Below are positions 8,110 to 16,177 of a stretch of DNA of 64,000 nt, one piece after another. The notes under the pieces were generated by a model. It made no database searches. It was given only the letters and a program-made list of their open reading frames with translations, and had not been told where the DNA came from. The DNA is taken from NCBI RefSeq assembly GCF_013466785.1, contig NZ_CP059163.1, forward strand, positions 3,596,001-3,660,000, read 5' to 3'. Every line of letters starts with the position of its first letter. Within the stretch, counting starts at the first letter, position 1. Made by a program: the position numbers and the translations under genes. The DNA comes from Nocardioides marinisabuli. GTDB lineage: Bacteria > Actinomycetota > Actinomycetes > Propionibacteriales > Nocardioidaceae.

Positions 8110-8712
8110 ATGTTCATCCAGGTCATCCAGGGGCGGTGCAACGATCCAGGTCGACTGCGCCAGCTCACGGAGGAGTGGACCGAGACCCTGGGGCCGAGCG
8201 CCGAGGGCTGGCTCGGCGGGACCTACGGGGTCACCGACGACGGGGAGGCCGTCGCGGTCGTGCGCTTCGAGTCGCGCGAGGCTGCGGAGCGCAACTCGGC
8301 ACGGCCCGAACAGGGCGAGTGGTGGCAGCGCATGCAGGGCTGCATCGACGGCGAGGTCAGCGTCCACGACTGCGACGACGCGATGCTGTTCCTGGACGGG
8401 GGTTCCGACGACGCCGGCTTCGTCCAGGTCATCCAGGGACGCATCGACGACCCAGAGCGGCTGCGGCACGTCATGGAGCGGCCGATGGACGCCCTGCACG
8501 AGGCGCGCCCGGACATCATCGGCGGGACGCTGGCCATCGAGCCCGACGGCTGGTTCGTCGAGACCGTGTGCTTCCGCACCGAGGAGGAGGCCCGGGCCGG
8601 CGAGCAGCAGGACCTGCCGCCCGAGCTGGGGGACTTCGCCGAGGCGATGGCGCACGTGCGCGACACGAGGTACCTCGACCTGCACCGGCCCTGGTTCGCC
8701 AGCGCGCGTTGA
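8110..8712 (+). CDS. Two-domain protein of duplicated monooxygenase-like (dimeric alpha/beta barrel) repeats
   Basis: A 200-residue protein, ATG after GGGGAGGAG. It is an internal duplication: residues about 2-95 begin FIQVIQGRCNDPGRLRQL and residues about 102-190 begin FVQVIQGRIDDPERLRHV, each with the middle pattern GG(T)xxxxxDG and a following Glu-rich helix. The size and pattern suggest fused ABM-like ferredoxin barrels. No catalytic residue can be named. It stands alone between a membrane gene and a convergent methyltransferase-like gene. The function is unknown; a small-molecule binding or stress role is conceivable. Confidence 0.75.
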   Translation: MFIQVIQGRCNDPGRLRQLTEEWTETLGPSAEGWLGGTYGVTDDGEAVAVVRFESREAAERNSARPEQGEWWQRMQGCIDGEVSVHDCDDAMLFLDGGSDDAGFVQVIQGRIDDPERLRHVMERPMDALHEARPDIIGGTLAIEPDGWFVETVCFRTEEEARAGEQQDLPPELGDFAEAMAHVRDTRYLDLHRPWFASAR

Positions 8713-8733
8713 TCCAGGGGAGGACGAGGAGCC

Positions 8734-9195
8734 TCAGGCGCCGACCGGCGCGAGCCAGCGGGGGACCCGGGCCCGGTAGGCGTCGTACTCGGCGCCGAAC
8801 TTCGCGCTGAGGGCCGCCTCCTCGGCGGCGATCTGCAGCCGGTCGACGACGGTCACGAACGCAGCGACCGGCAGCAGCGCCACCGGCGAACGGCGGGCGA
8901 GGGCGTGGCCGACCAGCATGCCCGTGAGGCCGACATACATGGGGTTGCGGGTGCGGGAGAAGGGGCCGTCGGTGACCAGGACGCTCGCCTGCTCGGGGTG
9001 GAACGGCAGCTCGGTGGTGCCGTGCCGGTGGAACAGCCTGGTGGCCGACATCGCCACGCCGAGCGAACCGGCCGCCACGCCGCCACCCAGCAGCCCGGAC
9101 CACCGGGTCGGCCTCCGGCTGCGGGCCAGCAGGGCCTGGGCCGTGACGGCCGCGGCGGCGTACGCCGGCGGGGGGATCCTCGTGCTCAGGTCCAT
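8734..9195 (-). CDS. Isoprenylcysteine carboxyl methyltransferase-like membrane protein
   Basis: 153 residues with three to four membrane spans and the motif FSRTRNPMYVG followed by a C-terminal EEAALSAKFGAEYDAYRARVPRW, typical of the PEMT/ICMT-like methyltransferase family (SAM-binding C-terminal part). The start at 9195 is chosen because CAGCAT (9207-9202, minus strand) ends 6 bases upstream; upstream in-frame sequence is Arg/Pro-rich and not protein-like. The substrate is unknown; bacterial members methylate isoprenoid, lipid or small-molecule acceptors. Divergent from the SRPBCC gene. Confidence 0.82.
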   Translation of the reverse strand: MDLSTRIPPPAYAAAAVTAQALLARSRRPTRWSGLLGGGVAAGSLGVAMSATRLFHRHGTTELPFHPEQASVLVTDGPFSRTRNPMYVGLTGMLVGHALARRSPVALLPVAAFVTVVDRLQIAAEEAALSAKFGAEYDAYRARVPRWLAPVGA

Positions 9196-9268
9196 CGGTC
9201 GATGCTGGCACGGTCCCGTGCACCGGGCAACGGGGGCGGTACGACGTCTCGTCTGTGAAGGTGGAGGC

Positions 9269-9745
9269 ATGGACACCACCAGCCCCCGCACCCACCAGGA
9301 GTCGATCGAGATCGACGCGTCGCCGCCGGCGGTCTACGACCTCGTCTCCGACATCACCCGCACCGGCGAGTGGAGCCCCGTCTGCGCGACGTGCTGGTGG
9401 GACGACGAGTCGCAGGCCGGTCAGGTCGGGGCCTGGTTCACCGGCCGCAACGAGCTGCCGCACCGCACCTGGGAGACCCGGTCGCGGGTGGTCGCGGCCG
9501 AGCGTGGGCGCGAGTTCGCGTGGGTCGTGGGCGACGGGTTCGTGCGGTGGGGCTTCACCATGGAGCCGTCCGGCGAGGGCACGAGGCTCACCGAGTTGTG
9601 GGAGTTCCTGCCCGGCGGGATCGCCATGTTCGAGGAGAAGTTCGGCGACGACGCCGCTGCCCAGATCGACGACCGCACCCAGCAGGCGCTCGACGGCATC
9701 CCGCGCACGCTGGCGGCCATCAAGCGGATCGCCGGCGGCAGCTGA
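9269..9745 (+). CDS. SRPBCC (START-like) family protein
   Basis: 158 residues. The start of the fold, SIEIDASPPAVYDLVSDITRTGEWSP, and a WDDESQAGQVGAWFTGRN stretch match the helix-grip SRPBCC proteins (polyketide cyclase/dehydrase type), which bind hydrophobic ligands. The ATG is preceded by GGAGG and also sits 6 bases after GAAGGT. No catalytic residues can be assigned. Its genome neighbours give no pathway clue. Confidence 0.85.
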   Translation: MDTTSPRTHQESIEIDASPPAVYDLVSDITRTGEWSPVCATCWWDDESQAGQVGAWFTGRNELPHRTWETRSRVVAAERGREFAWVVGDGFVRWGFTMEPSGEGTRLTELWEFLPGGIAMFEEKFGDDAAAQIDDRTQQALDGIPRTLAAIKRIAGGS

Positions 9746-9984
9746 CACTCACGGCGGCAGTGTGCCCTGCGGCACATCCACCCCCGGCGGGGAATGAACC
9801 GCGCGAGGACCGGGTTCGGCCACCCGTGCGCAGAGGGACGACCGAGGGTGAGCTGCTGACGCGGCGGCTCTTCATCGACCTCCAGCGCGCGCAGAGCGCC
9901 CCCTGTCGCAGCTGAGCCCGACCCCCACTCCTCGGTCCCAGCCGACGGCGCACGCCGGTCGGCCGCTGCGAAAGGCACCACCCC

Positions 9985-11406
9985 ATGAGCTCCGCCCTGC
10001 CCACCTCTGCACCACCCACCACGCCCGCCTCGCCCCCCGCCCGCCGCCTGCGGATGCCCTCCTTCGGCGTCCAGGTCCTGATCGGGCTCGTCCTCGGCGT
10101 CGTCCTGGGCCTGGTGGCCCGCTCGATGGGCCCCGACGGCGTCTCGGCCGCCGGCGAGGTCGACCCCAACTGGCTGACCGAGACCCTGACCACGGTCGGC
10201 AGCACCTTCGTCACCCTGCTCAAGGCGGTCGTGCCGGCACTGGTGTTCCTGGCCATCGTGGCCTCGATCGCCAACCTGCGCGACGTCGCCGGCGCCGCCC
10301 GGCTGGCCTGGAAGACGCTGGCCTGGTTCGCCGGCACGGCGCTGATCGCCGTGTCCATCGGCATCGTCCTGGGCCTGGTGCTGCAGCCGGGCTCGCGCAC
10401 CAGCGTCTCCGAGCAAGCCGCGTCGGCGCCGTCGACCAGCGGCTCGTGGCTCGACTTCCTCAACGGCCTGGTGCCCTCCAACGTCCTGGGCCTCCAGGCC
10501 GCCGCCGGTGACGACGGCAGCGTCGCGCTGTCCTTCAACGTGCTGCAGATCCTCGTCGTGGCCATCGCGGTCGGCATCGCCACCCTCAAGGTCGGCGACG
10601 CGGCCGAGCCGTTCCTGGTCGTGGTCCGCTCGGCGCTGGCCGTGGTGCAGAAGGTGCTCTGGTGGATCATCCTGCTGGCGCCGGTCGCCACGGTCGGGCT
10701 GCTGGGCAAGGCGGTCGCGACGTACGGCTGGGACGCGCTGGGCTCGCTGGGCGTCTTCACCGGTGCGGTGTACGCCGGCCTGCTGCTGGTGCTGCTGGTC
10801 GTCTACCCGGTGCTGCTGGCCGTCAACGGCCTCTCGGTGCGCCAGTTCTTCTCCGGCGCCTGGCCGGCCATCTCGCTGGCCTTCGTCTCCCGCTCCTCCG
10901 TCGGCACGATGCCCGTCACGGAGTCGGTGACCGAGCGCAACCTGGGCGTGCCGCGCGCCTACTCCTCCTTCGCGGTGCCGCTGGGCGCGACCACCAAGAT
11001 GGACGGCTGCGCCTCGATCTACCCGGCGATCTCCGCGATCTTCGTGGCCCAGTTCTTCGGCGTCGACCTCGCGGTGACCGACTACCTGCTGATCGTGCTG
11101 GTCTCGGTCATCGGCTCGGCCGCCACGGCCGGCGTCACCGGCGCCACCGTGATGCTGACGCTGACCCTCTCGACGCTCGGGCTGCCCCTCGAGGGCGTGG
11201 GCCTGCTGCTGGCGATCGACCCGATCCTCGACATGGGCCGCACCGCGGTCAACGTCACCGGGCAGGCGCTGGTGCCGACCCTGGTCGCGCAGCGCGAGGG
11301 CATCCTCGACCGCGCGACGTACGACGCCCCGCGCGAGGGCGGCTGGGTGCAGGAGAGCCCGGCGCCCGCTCCGGTGCTCCGCACCCCGGTGGGCGCCGAC
11401 GCCTGA
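9985..11406 (+). CDS. Dicarboxylate/amino acid:cation symporter (DAACS, GltP/DctA type)
   Basis: 473 residues with about eight spans and two re-entrant hairpins. The serine-rich loop is replaced by FVSRSSVGTMP. The conserved substrate/ion segments ATTKMDG (usual NMDGT region) and DPILDMGRTAVNVTGQ are present. Family members import glutamate, aspartate or C4-dicarboxylates with Na+ or H+. The Thr after MDG is missing (MDGCAS instead of MDGTA), so specificity may differ. The ATG follows AAAGG. About 240 bases upstream hold no gene or clear promoter. Confidence 0.93.
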   Translation: MSSALPTSAPPTTPASPPARRLRMPSFGVQVLIGLVLGVVLGLVARSMGPDGVSAAGEVDPNWLTETLTTVGSTFVTLLKAVVPALVFLAIVASIANLRDVAGAARLAWKTLAWFAGTALIAVSIGIVLGLVLQPGSRTSVSEQAASAPSTSGSWLDFLNGLVPSNVLGLQAAAGDDGSVALSFNVLQILVVAIAVGIATLKVGDAAEPFLVVVRSALAVVQKVLWWIILLAPVATVGLLGKAVATYGWDALGSLGVFTGAVYAGLLLVLLVVYPVLLAVNGLSVRQFFSGAWPAISLAFVSRSSVGTMPVTESVTERNLGVPRAYSSFAVPLGATTKMDGCASIYPAISAIFVAQFFGVDLAVTDYLLIVLVSVIGSAATAGVTGATVMLTLTLSTLGLPLEGVGLLLAIDPILDMGRTAVNVTGQALVPTLVAQREGILDRATYDAPREGGWVQESPAPAPVLRTPVGADA

Positions 11407-11460
11407 GGGCACCCGCGCCGGGGGGTGTGGCGGTGCGGGGCGGGGTGGCAGAGTCGAAGG

Positions 11461-11721
11461 GTGATCCCCGCCGCGCTGCTCCTCGTCCTGCTGCTGCTCG
11501 GGGCCGCGGTCGGGTTCGCGGTTGGCCGCTCGGCCGCCCCGCCCGGCCCCGACCTCTCCGGCGCCCTGCGTCGTCGTGACGCCTTCATCGAGCACCTGCG
11601 CGAGGTCGCCTGGCAGGACCGCGACGTCGCCCCGGAGCTGTCGACGGTGCTGCTCGACGACATCCGCAGGTTCACCGCCGACCCGGACGGGTGGGAGCAG
11701 GGCCCCGGGCGCCTGGGCTGA
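11461..11721 (+). CDS. Small single-span membrane-anchored protein
   Basis: An 86-residue protein that is one N-terminal hydrophobic helix (PAALLLVLLLLGAAVGFAVG) followed by a soluble tail with LSGALRRRDAFIEHLREVAWQ. The GTG start is chosen because CAGAGT (11449-11454) ends 6 bases before it. I do not recognise the family. It lies between the symporter and a lipoprotein gene with no overlap to either. Confidence 0.6.
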   Translation: MIPAALLLVLLLLGAAVGFAVGRSAAPPGPDLSGALRRRDAFIEHLREVAWQDRDVAPELSTVLLDDIRRFTADPDGWEQGPGRLG

Positions 11722-11779
11722 CCCGCCGCGGAAGCGCGGAAGCGCGGCGCGGGCCGTGCGATGGGTGCATGCTGCTGGC

Positions 11780-12256
11780 ATGACGAATCCCAGAGCGCGC
11801 GCCACCCGTCCCTCCGCCCTCCTCGCGGCAGCCCTCCTGGGCCTCCCGCTGGCGCTGGGCGCCTGCTCCGGCGGCGACGTCGAGGCCTACTGCGAGGAGC
11901 TCGCGGGCTCCCGCGACCAGTTCGAGGCCATCGACAGCGGCGAGGCGGGCAGCTTCGCCGAGCTCATCGACGTCTTCGAGCAGCTCGGCGACGCGGCCCC
12001 CGACGAGGTCAGCGAGCAGTGGGCCACCCTCAACGAGGGCACCGCCGAGCTCGAGGACCGGCTCGACGAGGCCGGTCTCAGCGTCGAGGACCTCGACGCC
12101 ATGGTCAGCGGCGACGCGGAGGCCGACATGGACCTCGAGAAGCTCGAGGAGGTCGGCGCCGCCCTCGAGGGCTTCGGCGGCGAGGAGTTCGAGACCGCCG
12201 CCGACGAGATCGCCGAGCACGCCAAGACGGAGTGCGACATCGACCTCGAGGGCTGA
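11780..12256 (+). CDS. Acidic lipoprotein of unknown function
   Basis: 158 residues with a signal peptide ending in the lipobox LGAC (Cys at about residue 26), then a strongly acidic helical domain with few aromatic residues (EELAGSRDQFEAIDSGEAGS, repeated LEDLD/LEKLEE segments). It should be anchored to the outer face of the membrane. CATGCT (11768-11773) ends 6 bases before the ATG, suggesting a leaderless mRNA. It ends 5 bases before the convergent alcohol dehydrogenase. Similar small acidic lipoproteins are common in Nocardioidaceae without known function. Confidence 0.8.
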   Translation: MTNPRARATRPSALLAAALLGLPLALGACSGGDVEAYCEELAGSRDQFEAIDSGEAGSFAELIDVFEQLGDAAPDEVSEQWATLNEGTAELEDRLDEAGLSVEDLDAMVSGDAEADMDLEKLEEVGAALEGFGGEEFETAADEIAEHAKTECDIDLEG

Positions 12257-12260
12257 GCGC

Positions 12261-13325
12261 CTACCCGGCGTACCGGTCGCTCGGGACGACCACCGCCCGC
12301 CCCGACACGGTGCCGTGCGCCAGGTCGCGGTAGGCCTGCGCGGCGTCAGCCAGCGTGTAGAGGGTCGACTCCGAGCGGAGCAGACCGCGCGCGCCGAGGT
12401 CGAGCACCTCGACCAGCTCGCGACGGTTGCCCCAGTAGGTGGTCTGCACGCTGGCCTCGTAGGCGATCCCGAAGAAGGAGACCGGCAGCGTGCCCCCGCC
12501 GAGGCCCACGATCGTCAGGTCGCCCAGCTGGCGCACGCAGGCCGCGCCCGCGGCCAGGGTGTCGTCGGAGCCCACCATGTCGAGCACCACGTCGGCGCCG
12601 CGGCCGTGGCTGGCCTCGCGGACCTGGTCGACCAGGTCGGCACCGGGTGGGAGGGCCAGGTCGGCCCCGCAGGCGAGCGCCAGGTCGCGCGCGGAGCCGC
12701 GAGGGTCGACGGCGATCACCGTGGCGGCCGTGGTGGCCTTGAGGACCTGCACGCACAGGTGGCCCAGCCCACCGATGCCGATGACGACCGCGGTGGAGGT
12801 GGGGCCGAGCTTGGCCTGCGAGCGTCGTACGGCGTGGTAGGGCGTGAGGCCGGCGTCGGTGAGGGGTGCGGCCCCGAGCGGGTCGAGCCCGTCGGGCAGC
12901 GGGACGAGGTGCCGCGCGGCCGGCACCAGCAGGAACTCCGCCATCCCGCCGTCGAGGCCCAGCCCCCCGCCACCACCGGGCACGGGGGCCAGGTCGGGCC
13001 GATCGCAGTAGGTCTCGAGCCCGTCGAGGCAGCGCTGGCAGGTGCCGCAGCCCCACGCACCGACGACGGCGACCGGCTGGCCGGGCTCCAGCCCCCGCAC
13101 CCCCGCACCGAGGGTGTGCACCCAGCCGGCGTTCTCGTGGCCCAGCGTGAAGGGCGGGCCCCAGGGCAGGGCGCCGGCGTCGAACTCGTGCATCAGGTGC
13201 AGGTCGGAGTGGCAGGCGCCCGCGGCGCCCACCTGCACCAGCACCTCGCCGGGACCAGGCTCGGGCACCTCCACCTCCTCGAGCTCCGCCTCGCTCCTCC
13301 ATGCCTTCAGCCGTAGCGCCTGCAT
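12261..13325 (-). CDS. Zinc-dependent alcohol dehydrogenase (MDR family)
   Basis: A 354-residue NAD(P)-dependent alcohol/aldehyde oxidoreductase. Catalytic zinc ligands lie in GACHSD and GHENAGW. Structural zinc cysteines follow C-x2-C-x2-C-x7-C in the segment CGTCQRCLDGLETYC. The Rossmann motif is GIGGLGHL. The start at 13325 is set by AGGAGGGG just upstream; the longer frame to 13379 is not convincing. Divergent from two universal stress genes, with a GGACCTTGGTCC palindrome between them. Such ADH-USP neighbourhoods occur in hypoxia/dormancy regulons of actinobacteria, so a role in redox balance under low oxygen is a reasonable inference. Confidence 0.93.
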   Translation of the reverse strand: MQALRLKAWRSEAELEEVEVPEPGPGEVLVQVGAAGACHSDLHLMHEFDAGALPWGPPFTLGHENAGWVHTLGAGVRGLEPGQPVAVVGAWGCGTCQRCLDGLETYCDRPDLAPVPGGGGGLGLDGGMAEFLLVPAARHLVPLPDGLDPLGAAPLTDAGLTPYHAVRRSQAKLGPTSTAVVIGIGGLGHLCVQVLKATTAATVIAVDPRGSARDLALACGADLALPPGADLVDQVREASHGRGADVVLDMVGSDDTLAAGAACVRQLGDLTIVGLGGGTLPVSFFGIAYEASVQTTYWGNRRELVEVLDLGARGLLRSESTLYTLADAAQAYRDLAHGTVSGRAVVVPSDRYAG

Positions 13326-13418
13326 CGCGACCCCTCCTGTGTGTGCGTGCCGAGCCTTCCCGCTCCACGGTGCGTGCACGCCGGCACGTGGGGCAGGGGC
13401 CTCGGGTCCCCACGGGGC

Positions 13419-13430
13419 GGACCTTGGTCC
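13419..13430. promoter_or_regulatory. Candidate DosR/DevR-like box
   Basis: The perfect palindrome GGACCTTGGTCC lies between the divergent alcohol dehydrogenase (start 13325) and the first universal stress gene (start 13517). With its flank it reads CGGACCTTGGTCCC, close to the GGGAC-N4-GTCCC core of DosR/DevR-type response regulators. A further GGGTCC lies at 13405-13410. The assignment is by resemblance plus gene content only. Confidence 0.4.
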
Positions 13431-13516
13431 CTAGGAAGCAGCGGGGAGGTCCACGAGAGTGGGAGCAGACCCGGGGCCCGCCGGCCCCGGGCGCCACACC
13501 GACACGGAGGCCCCAG

Positions 13517-14425
13517 ATGAGCCAGCCCGATCCCGGACCCGTCGTCCTCGCCGTCGGCGACCAGCCGGCCGACGCCGCCATGACCTTCGCCGTCGCCGAG
13601 GCCCAGCGGCTGGGGTGCGGGGTGCACGTGGTGCACGTCGTCCACTCGCTGCCGCAGGGGCCCGAGCTGGTGCTGGTGCAGTCGGTCGACGTCGAGGCGG
13701 TCGGGCGCCAGAGCCTGCGCGACGCCCTGGAGAGGTGCCGCGAGCTCGCGGGGGAGGGCACCCGGGTCACCGGCAGGCTGATGATCGGGACGGTCGTGCA
13801 CGAGCTCGTCGCGGCCGTGGAGGACCTCGACGAACCGCGCGTCGTGGTGCTCCAGCACCGCGACCTCTCGCGCGTGCGCCGCCTCGTCTCGCGCTCGACG
13901 ACGCGCGGGCTGGCGGCGCGGCTGCGGGTGCCGCTGGTCTCGGTGCCGGCCGGCTGGACCGGTCCGCCGCAGACTCCGGGGGGAGCCGTCGTGACCGCCG
14001 GGGTGGACTCGCCCGAGCGCTCGGACGCGGTGCTGGTCGCCGCCGTCGGTGCCGCTCGCGCCCACGGCGCCCGGCTCGAGCTGCTGCACTCCTGGGGGTT
14101 GCCCGGCTTCTACGACGACCCCGCCCTGGCACGCACCCACGGCGAGGGCGTCGGGCGCCAGGAGGCCCAGGAGATCCGGGAGCGGCTCGACGCCCTGGCC
14201 GGCGAGGGGGCGCTCGACCTGGACGGGGTGGAGGTCTCGGTGGAGGCCTACGAGGAGCCCACGGCCGAGCGGCTCGTGGACGCCAGCCGCACCTCCTGCC
14301 TGCTGGTCCTCGGCAAGCACGACCCGCTGGTGCCGATGGGCTCCCACCTGGGTCCGGTGACCGGGGCCGTGCTGCACGAGGCGGCCTGCCCGGTGCTCCT
14401 GGTCGAGCCCCACCGCCGCGGCTGA
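13517..14425 (+). CDS. Universal stress protein, two USP domains (copy 1)
   Basis: 302 residues made of two tandem USP domains (about 8-145 and 155-300). The second domain ends LGKHDPLVPMGSHLG, then VTGAVLHEAACPVLLV, the usual position of the nucleotide-binding G-x-G(S/T) loop, though the loop is atypical (GKHDPLVPMGS). The first carries QHRDLSRVRR, which is repeated almost exactly in the next gene. Ribosome site GGAGG upstream of the ATG. Together with copy 2 it forms a pair that arose by duplication. Soluble, probably binding ATP, and probably expressed in stationary phase or low oxygen. Confidence 0.9.
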   Translation: MSQPDPGPVVLAVGDQPADAAMTFAVAEAQRLGCGVHVVHVVHSLPQGPELVLVQSVDVEAVGRQSLRDALERCRELAGEGTRVTGRLMIGTVVHELVAAVEDLDEPRVVVLQHRDLSRVRRLVSRSTTRGLAARLRVPLVSVPAGWTGPPQTPGGAVVTAGVDSPERSDAVLVAAVGAARAHGARLELLHSWGLPGFYDDPALARTHGEGVGRQEAQEIRERLDALAGEGALDLDGVEVSVEAYEEPTAERLVDASRTSCLLVLGKHDPLVPMGSHLGPVTGAVLHEAACPVLLVEPHRRG

Positions 14426-14477
14426 GAGACGCCCACCCATCGAGCCTGCCGAACCTGCACCGACAACGGAGGACCCC

Positions 14478-15401
14478 ATGGACGACACCGATCCGCACCC
14501 CGTCGTGGTCGCGGTCAGCAGCGACGTCGGCGAGGCCGCCCTCGCCTTCGCCGCGGACGAGGCGGCCCGGGCCGGCTGCGGGGTGCACCTCGTGCACGTC
14601 GCCCCGGCCTTCGTGCACGGCCCCGACAGCATCCTGGTCACCTCGCCCGAGGTGCAGGAGCGAGGACGTCGGGCGCTGAACCAGTCCCTCGACCACGCCC
14701 GGGCCGTCCTGCGGCCCGGCACCACCCTGACCTCCGAGATGGCCGTCGGCTCCGTGGTCGAGTCGCTGCGCGACGCGACCCAGGACGCCCGCATGGTCGT
14801 CGTGCAGCACCGCGACCTGTCGCGGGTACGCCGGGTCGTGTCGCGGTCGGTGACCAACGGGCTCGGCGCCCAGAGCCGGGTGCCGGTCGTCTCGGTCCCC
14901 TCCACGTGGAGCCCGCAGCGTCCGCCCGGCCACGAGCCGCGGGTCACCGTCGGGGTCGACGTGCCGGTGCGCTCCGAGGGCGTCCTGCGCTGGGCGGTCG
15001 CGGCGGCGCGGAGCCGCGGTGCCACCCTGCACGCGCTGCACGCCTGGAAGCTCGCGGGGATCTACGAGGACGTGGTGGTGGCCAGGGCGCAGGCCGAGGA
15101 GTGGGCCGACCGGGCGGCCGCCGACGTACGGGCCGCGATGACGCAGATGGGCGAGGAGGCGGCCGGCGTCCCGCTCAGCATCGAGACCTGCCACGGCTCG
15201 CCCGCCGACGCGCTGGTCGAGGCGAGCGGCGGCTCGGACCTGCTGGTGATCGGCCGCCACGACCCCCTGGTGCCGCTGGGCTCCCACCTCGGACCGGTCG
15301 CGCGGGGCGTGCTGCACGACGCCCGGTGCCCGGTGCTGCTCGTCGACCCCCAAGGCCCGGGGGTGCCGGGACGCGGCTGGTGGATCCCTGGCGGGACGTG
15401 A
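14478..15401 (+). CDS. Universal stress protein, two USP domains (copy 2)
   Basis: 307 residues, paralogue of the preceding gene along its whole length: VVVQHRDLSRVRRVVSRS in domain 1 and IGRHDPLVPLGSHLGPVARG in domain 2 match copy 1 closely. A CGGAGG ribosome site precedes the ATG, 52 bases after copy 1's stop, so the two are likely one transcript. The extra C-terminal tail (PGVPGRGWWIPGGT) is absent from copy 1. Two similar subunits could form a hetero-oligomer. Confidence 0.9.
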   Translation: MDDTDPHPVVVAVSSDVGEAALAFAADEAARAGCGVHLVHVAPAFVHGPDSILVTSPEVQERGRRALNQSLDHARAVLRPGTTLTSEMAVGSVVESLRDATQDARMVVVQHRDLSRVRRVVSRSVTNGLGAQSRVPVVSVPSTWSPQRPPGHEPRVTVGVDVPVRSEGVLRWAVAAARSRGATLHALHAWKLAGIYEDVVVARAQAEEWADRAAADVRAAMTQMGEEAAGVPLSIETCHGSPADALVEASGGSDLLVIGRHDPLVPLGSHLGPVARGVLHDARCPVLLVDPQGPGVPGRGWWIPGGT

Positions 15402-15423
15402 CGAACCCGGGCAAGGTGGGGTC

Positions 15424-16134
15424 ATGAGCGACCTCGACTTCTCCGACCTGCGGGCCATGTTCATCAACTGCACGCTCAAGCGCAGCCCCGACGTCAGCCA
15501 CACCGGCGGGCTGATCGAGGCCAGCGCCGACGTGATGCGCAAGCACGGCGTCGAGGTGGAGGTGCTGCGCGCCGTCGACCACGACATCGCCACCGGCGTC
15601 TACCCCGACATGACCGAGCACGGCTGGGCGAGCGACGAGTGGCCCGAGATCTGGCCCCGGGTGCTGGCCAGCGACATCCTGGTCATCGGCGGGCCGATCT
15701 GGCTGGGCGACAACTCGAGCGTCACCAAGCGGGTCATCGAGCGGCTCTACGCCCAGAGCGGGATGCTCAACGACCAGGGCCAGTCGATCTTCTACGGCCG
15801 CGTGGGCGGCTGCCTGATCACCGGCAACGAGGACGGGATCAAGCACTGCGCCCAGAACGTCCTCTACTCCCTGGGCCACCTCGGCTACACGATCCCGCCG
15901 CAGGCCGACGCCGGGTGGATCGGCGAGGCCGGCCCGGGCCCGTCGTACCTCGACGAGGGCAGCGGGGGACCGGAGAACGACTTCACCAACCGCAACACCG
16001 CCTTCATGACCTGGAACCTGCTGCACACCGCCCGGCTGCTCAAGCAGTCCGGCGGCGTGCCCGCCCACGGCAACCAGCGACCGGCGTGGGACGACGGCGC
16101 CCGGTTCGACTACGAGAACCCCGAGTACCGCTGA
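15424..16134 (+). CDS. Flavodoxin-like NAD(P)H-dependent oxidoreductase
   Basis: 236 residues with the flavodoxin-fold order: FINCTLKRSPDVSHTGGLI (FMN phosphate loop region), ILVIGGPIWLGDNSSVTKRVIERL, then GRVGGCLITGNEDGIKHCAQN. These are the hallmarks of NADPH-dependent FMN reductase/flavodoxin family proteins that reduce quinones, azo compounds or FMN. CAAGGT (15412-15417) ends 6 bases before the ATG. It follows the USP pair and precedes a hydrolase-OsmC fusion, consistent with an oxidative or redox stress group. Confidence 0.85.
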   Translation: MSDLDFSDLRAMFINCTLKRSPDVSHTGGLIEASADVMRKHGVEVEVLRAVDHDIATGVYPDMTEHGWASDEWPEIWPRVLASDILVIGGPIWLGDNSSVTKRVIERLYAQSGMLNDQGQSIFYGRVGGCLITGNEDGIKHCAQNVLYSLGHLGYTIPPQADAGWIGEAGPGPSYLDEGSGGPENDFTNRNTAFMTWNLLHTARLLKQSGGVPAHGNQRPAWDDGARFDYENPEYR

Positions 16135-16177
16135 GCGCCCCGCCCCGCCGTCGGGGGTCGCTGGCTAGGGTGCAGCG

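Noticed and set aside
9421..11805. Minus-strand open frame of 794 codons
   Set aside because: It runs opposite the symporter and SRPBCC genes and has a Gly/Arg/Gln/His-rich, low-complexity composition typical of antisense GC-rich frames.
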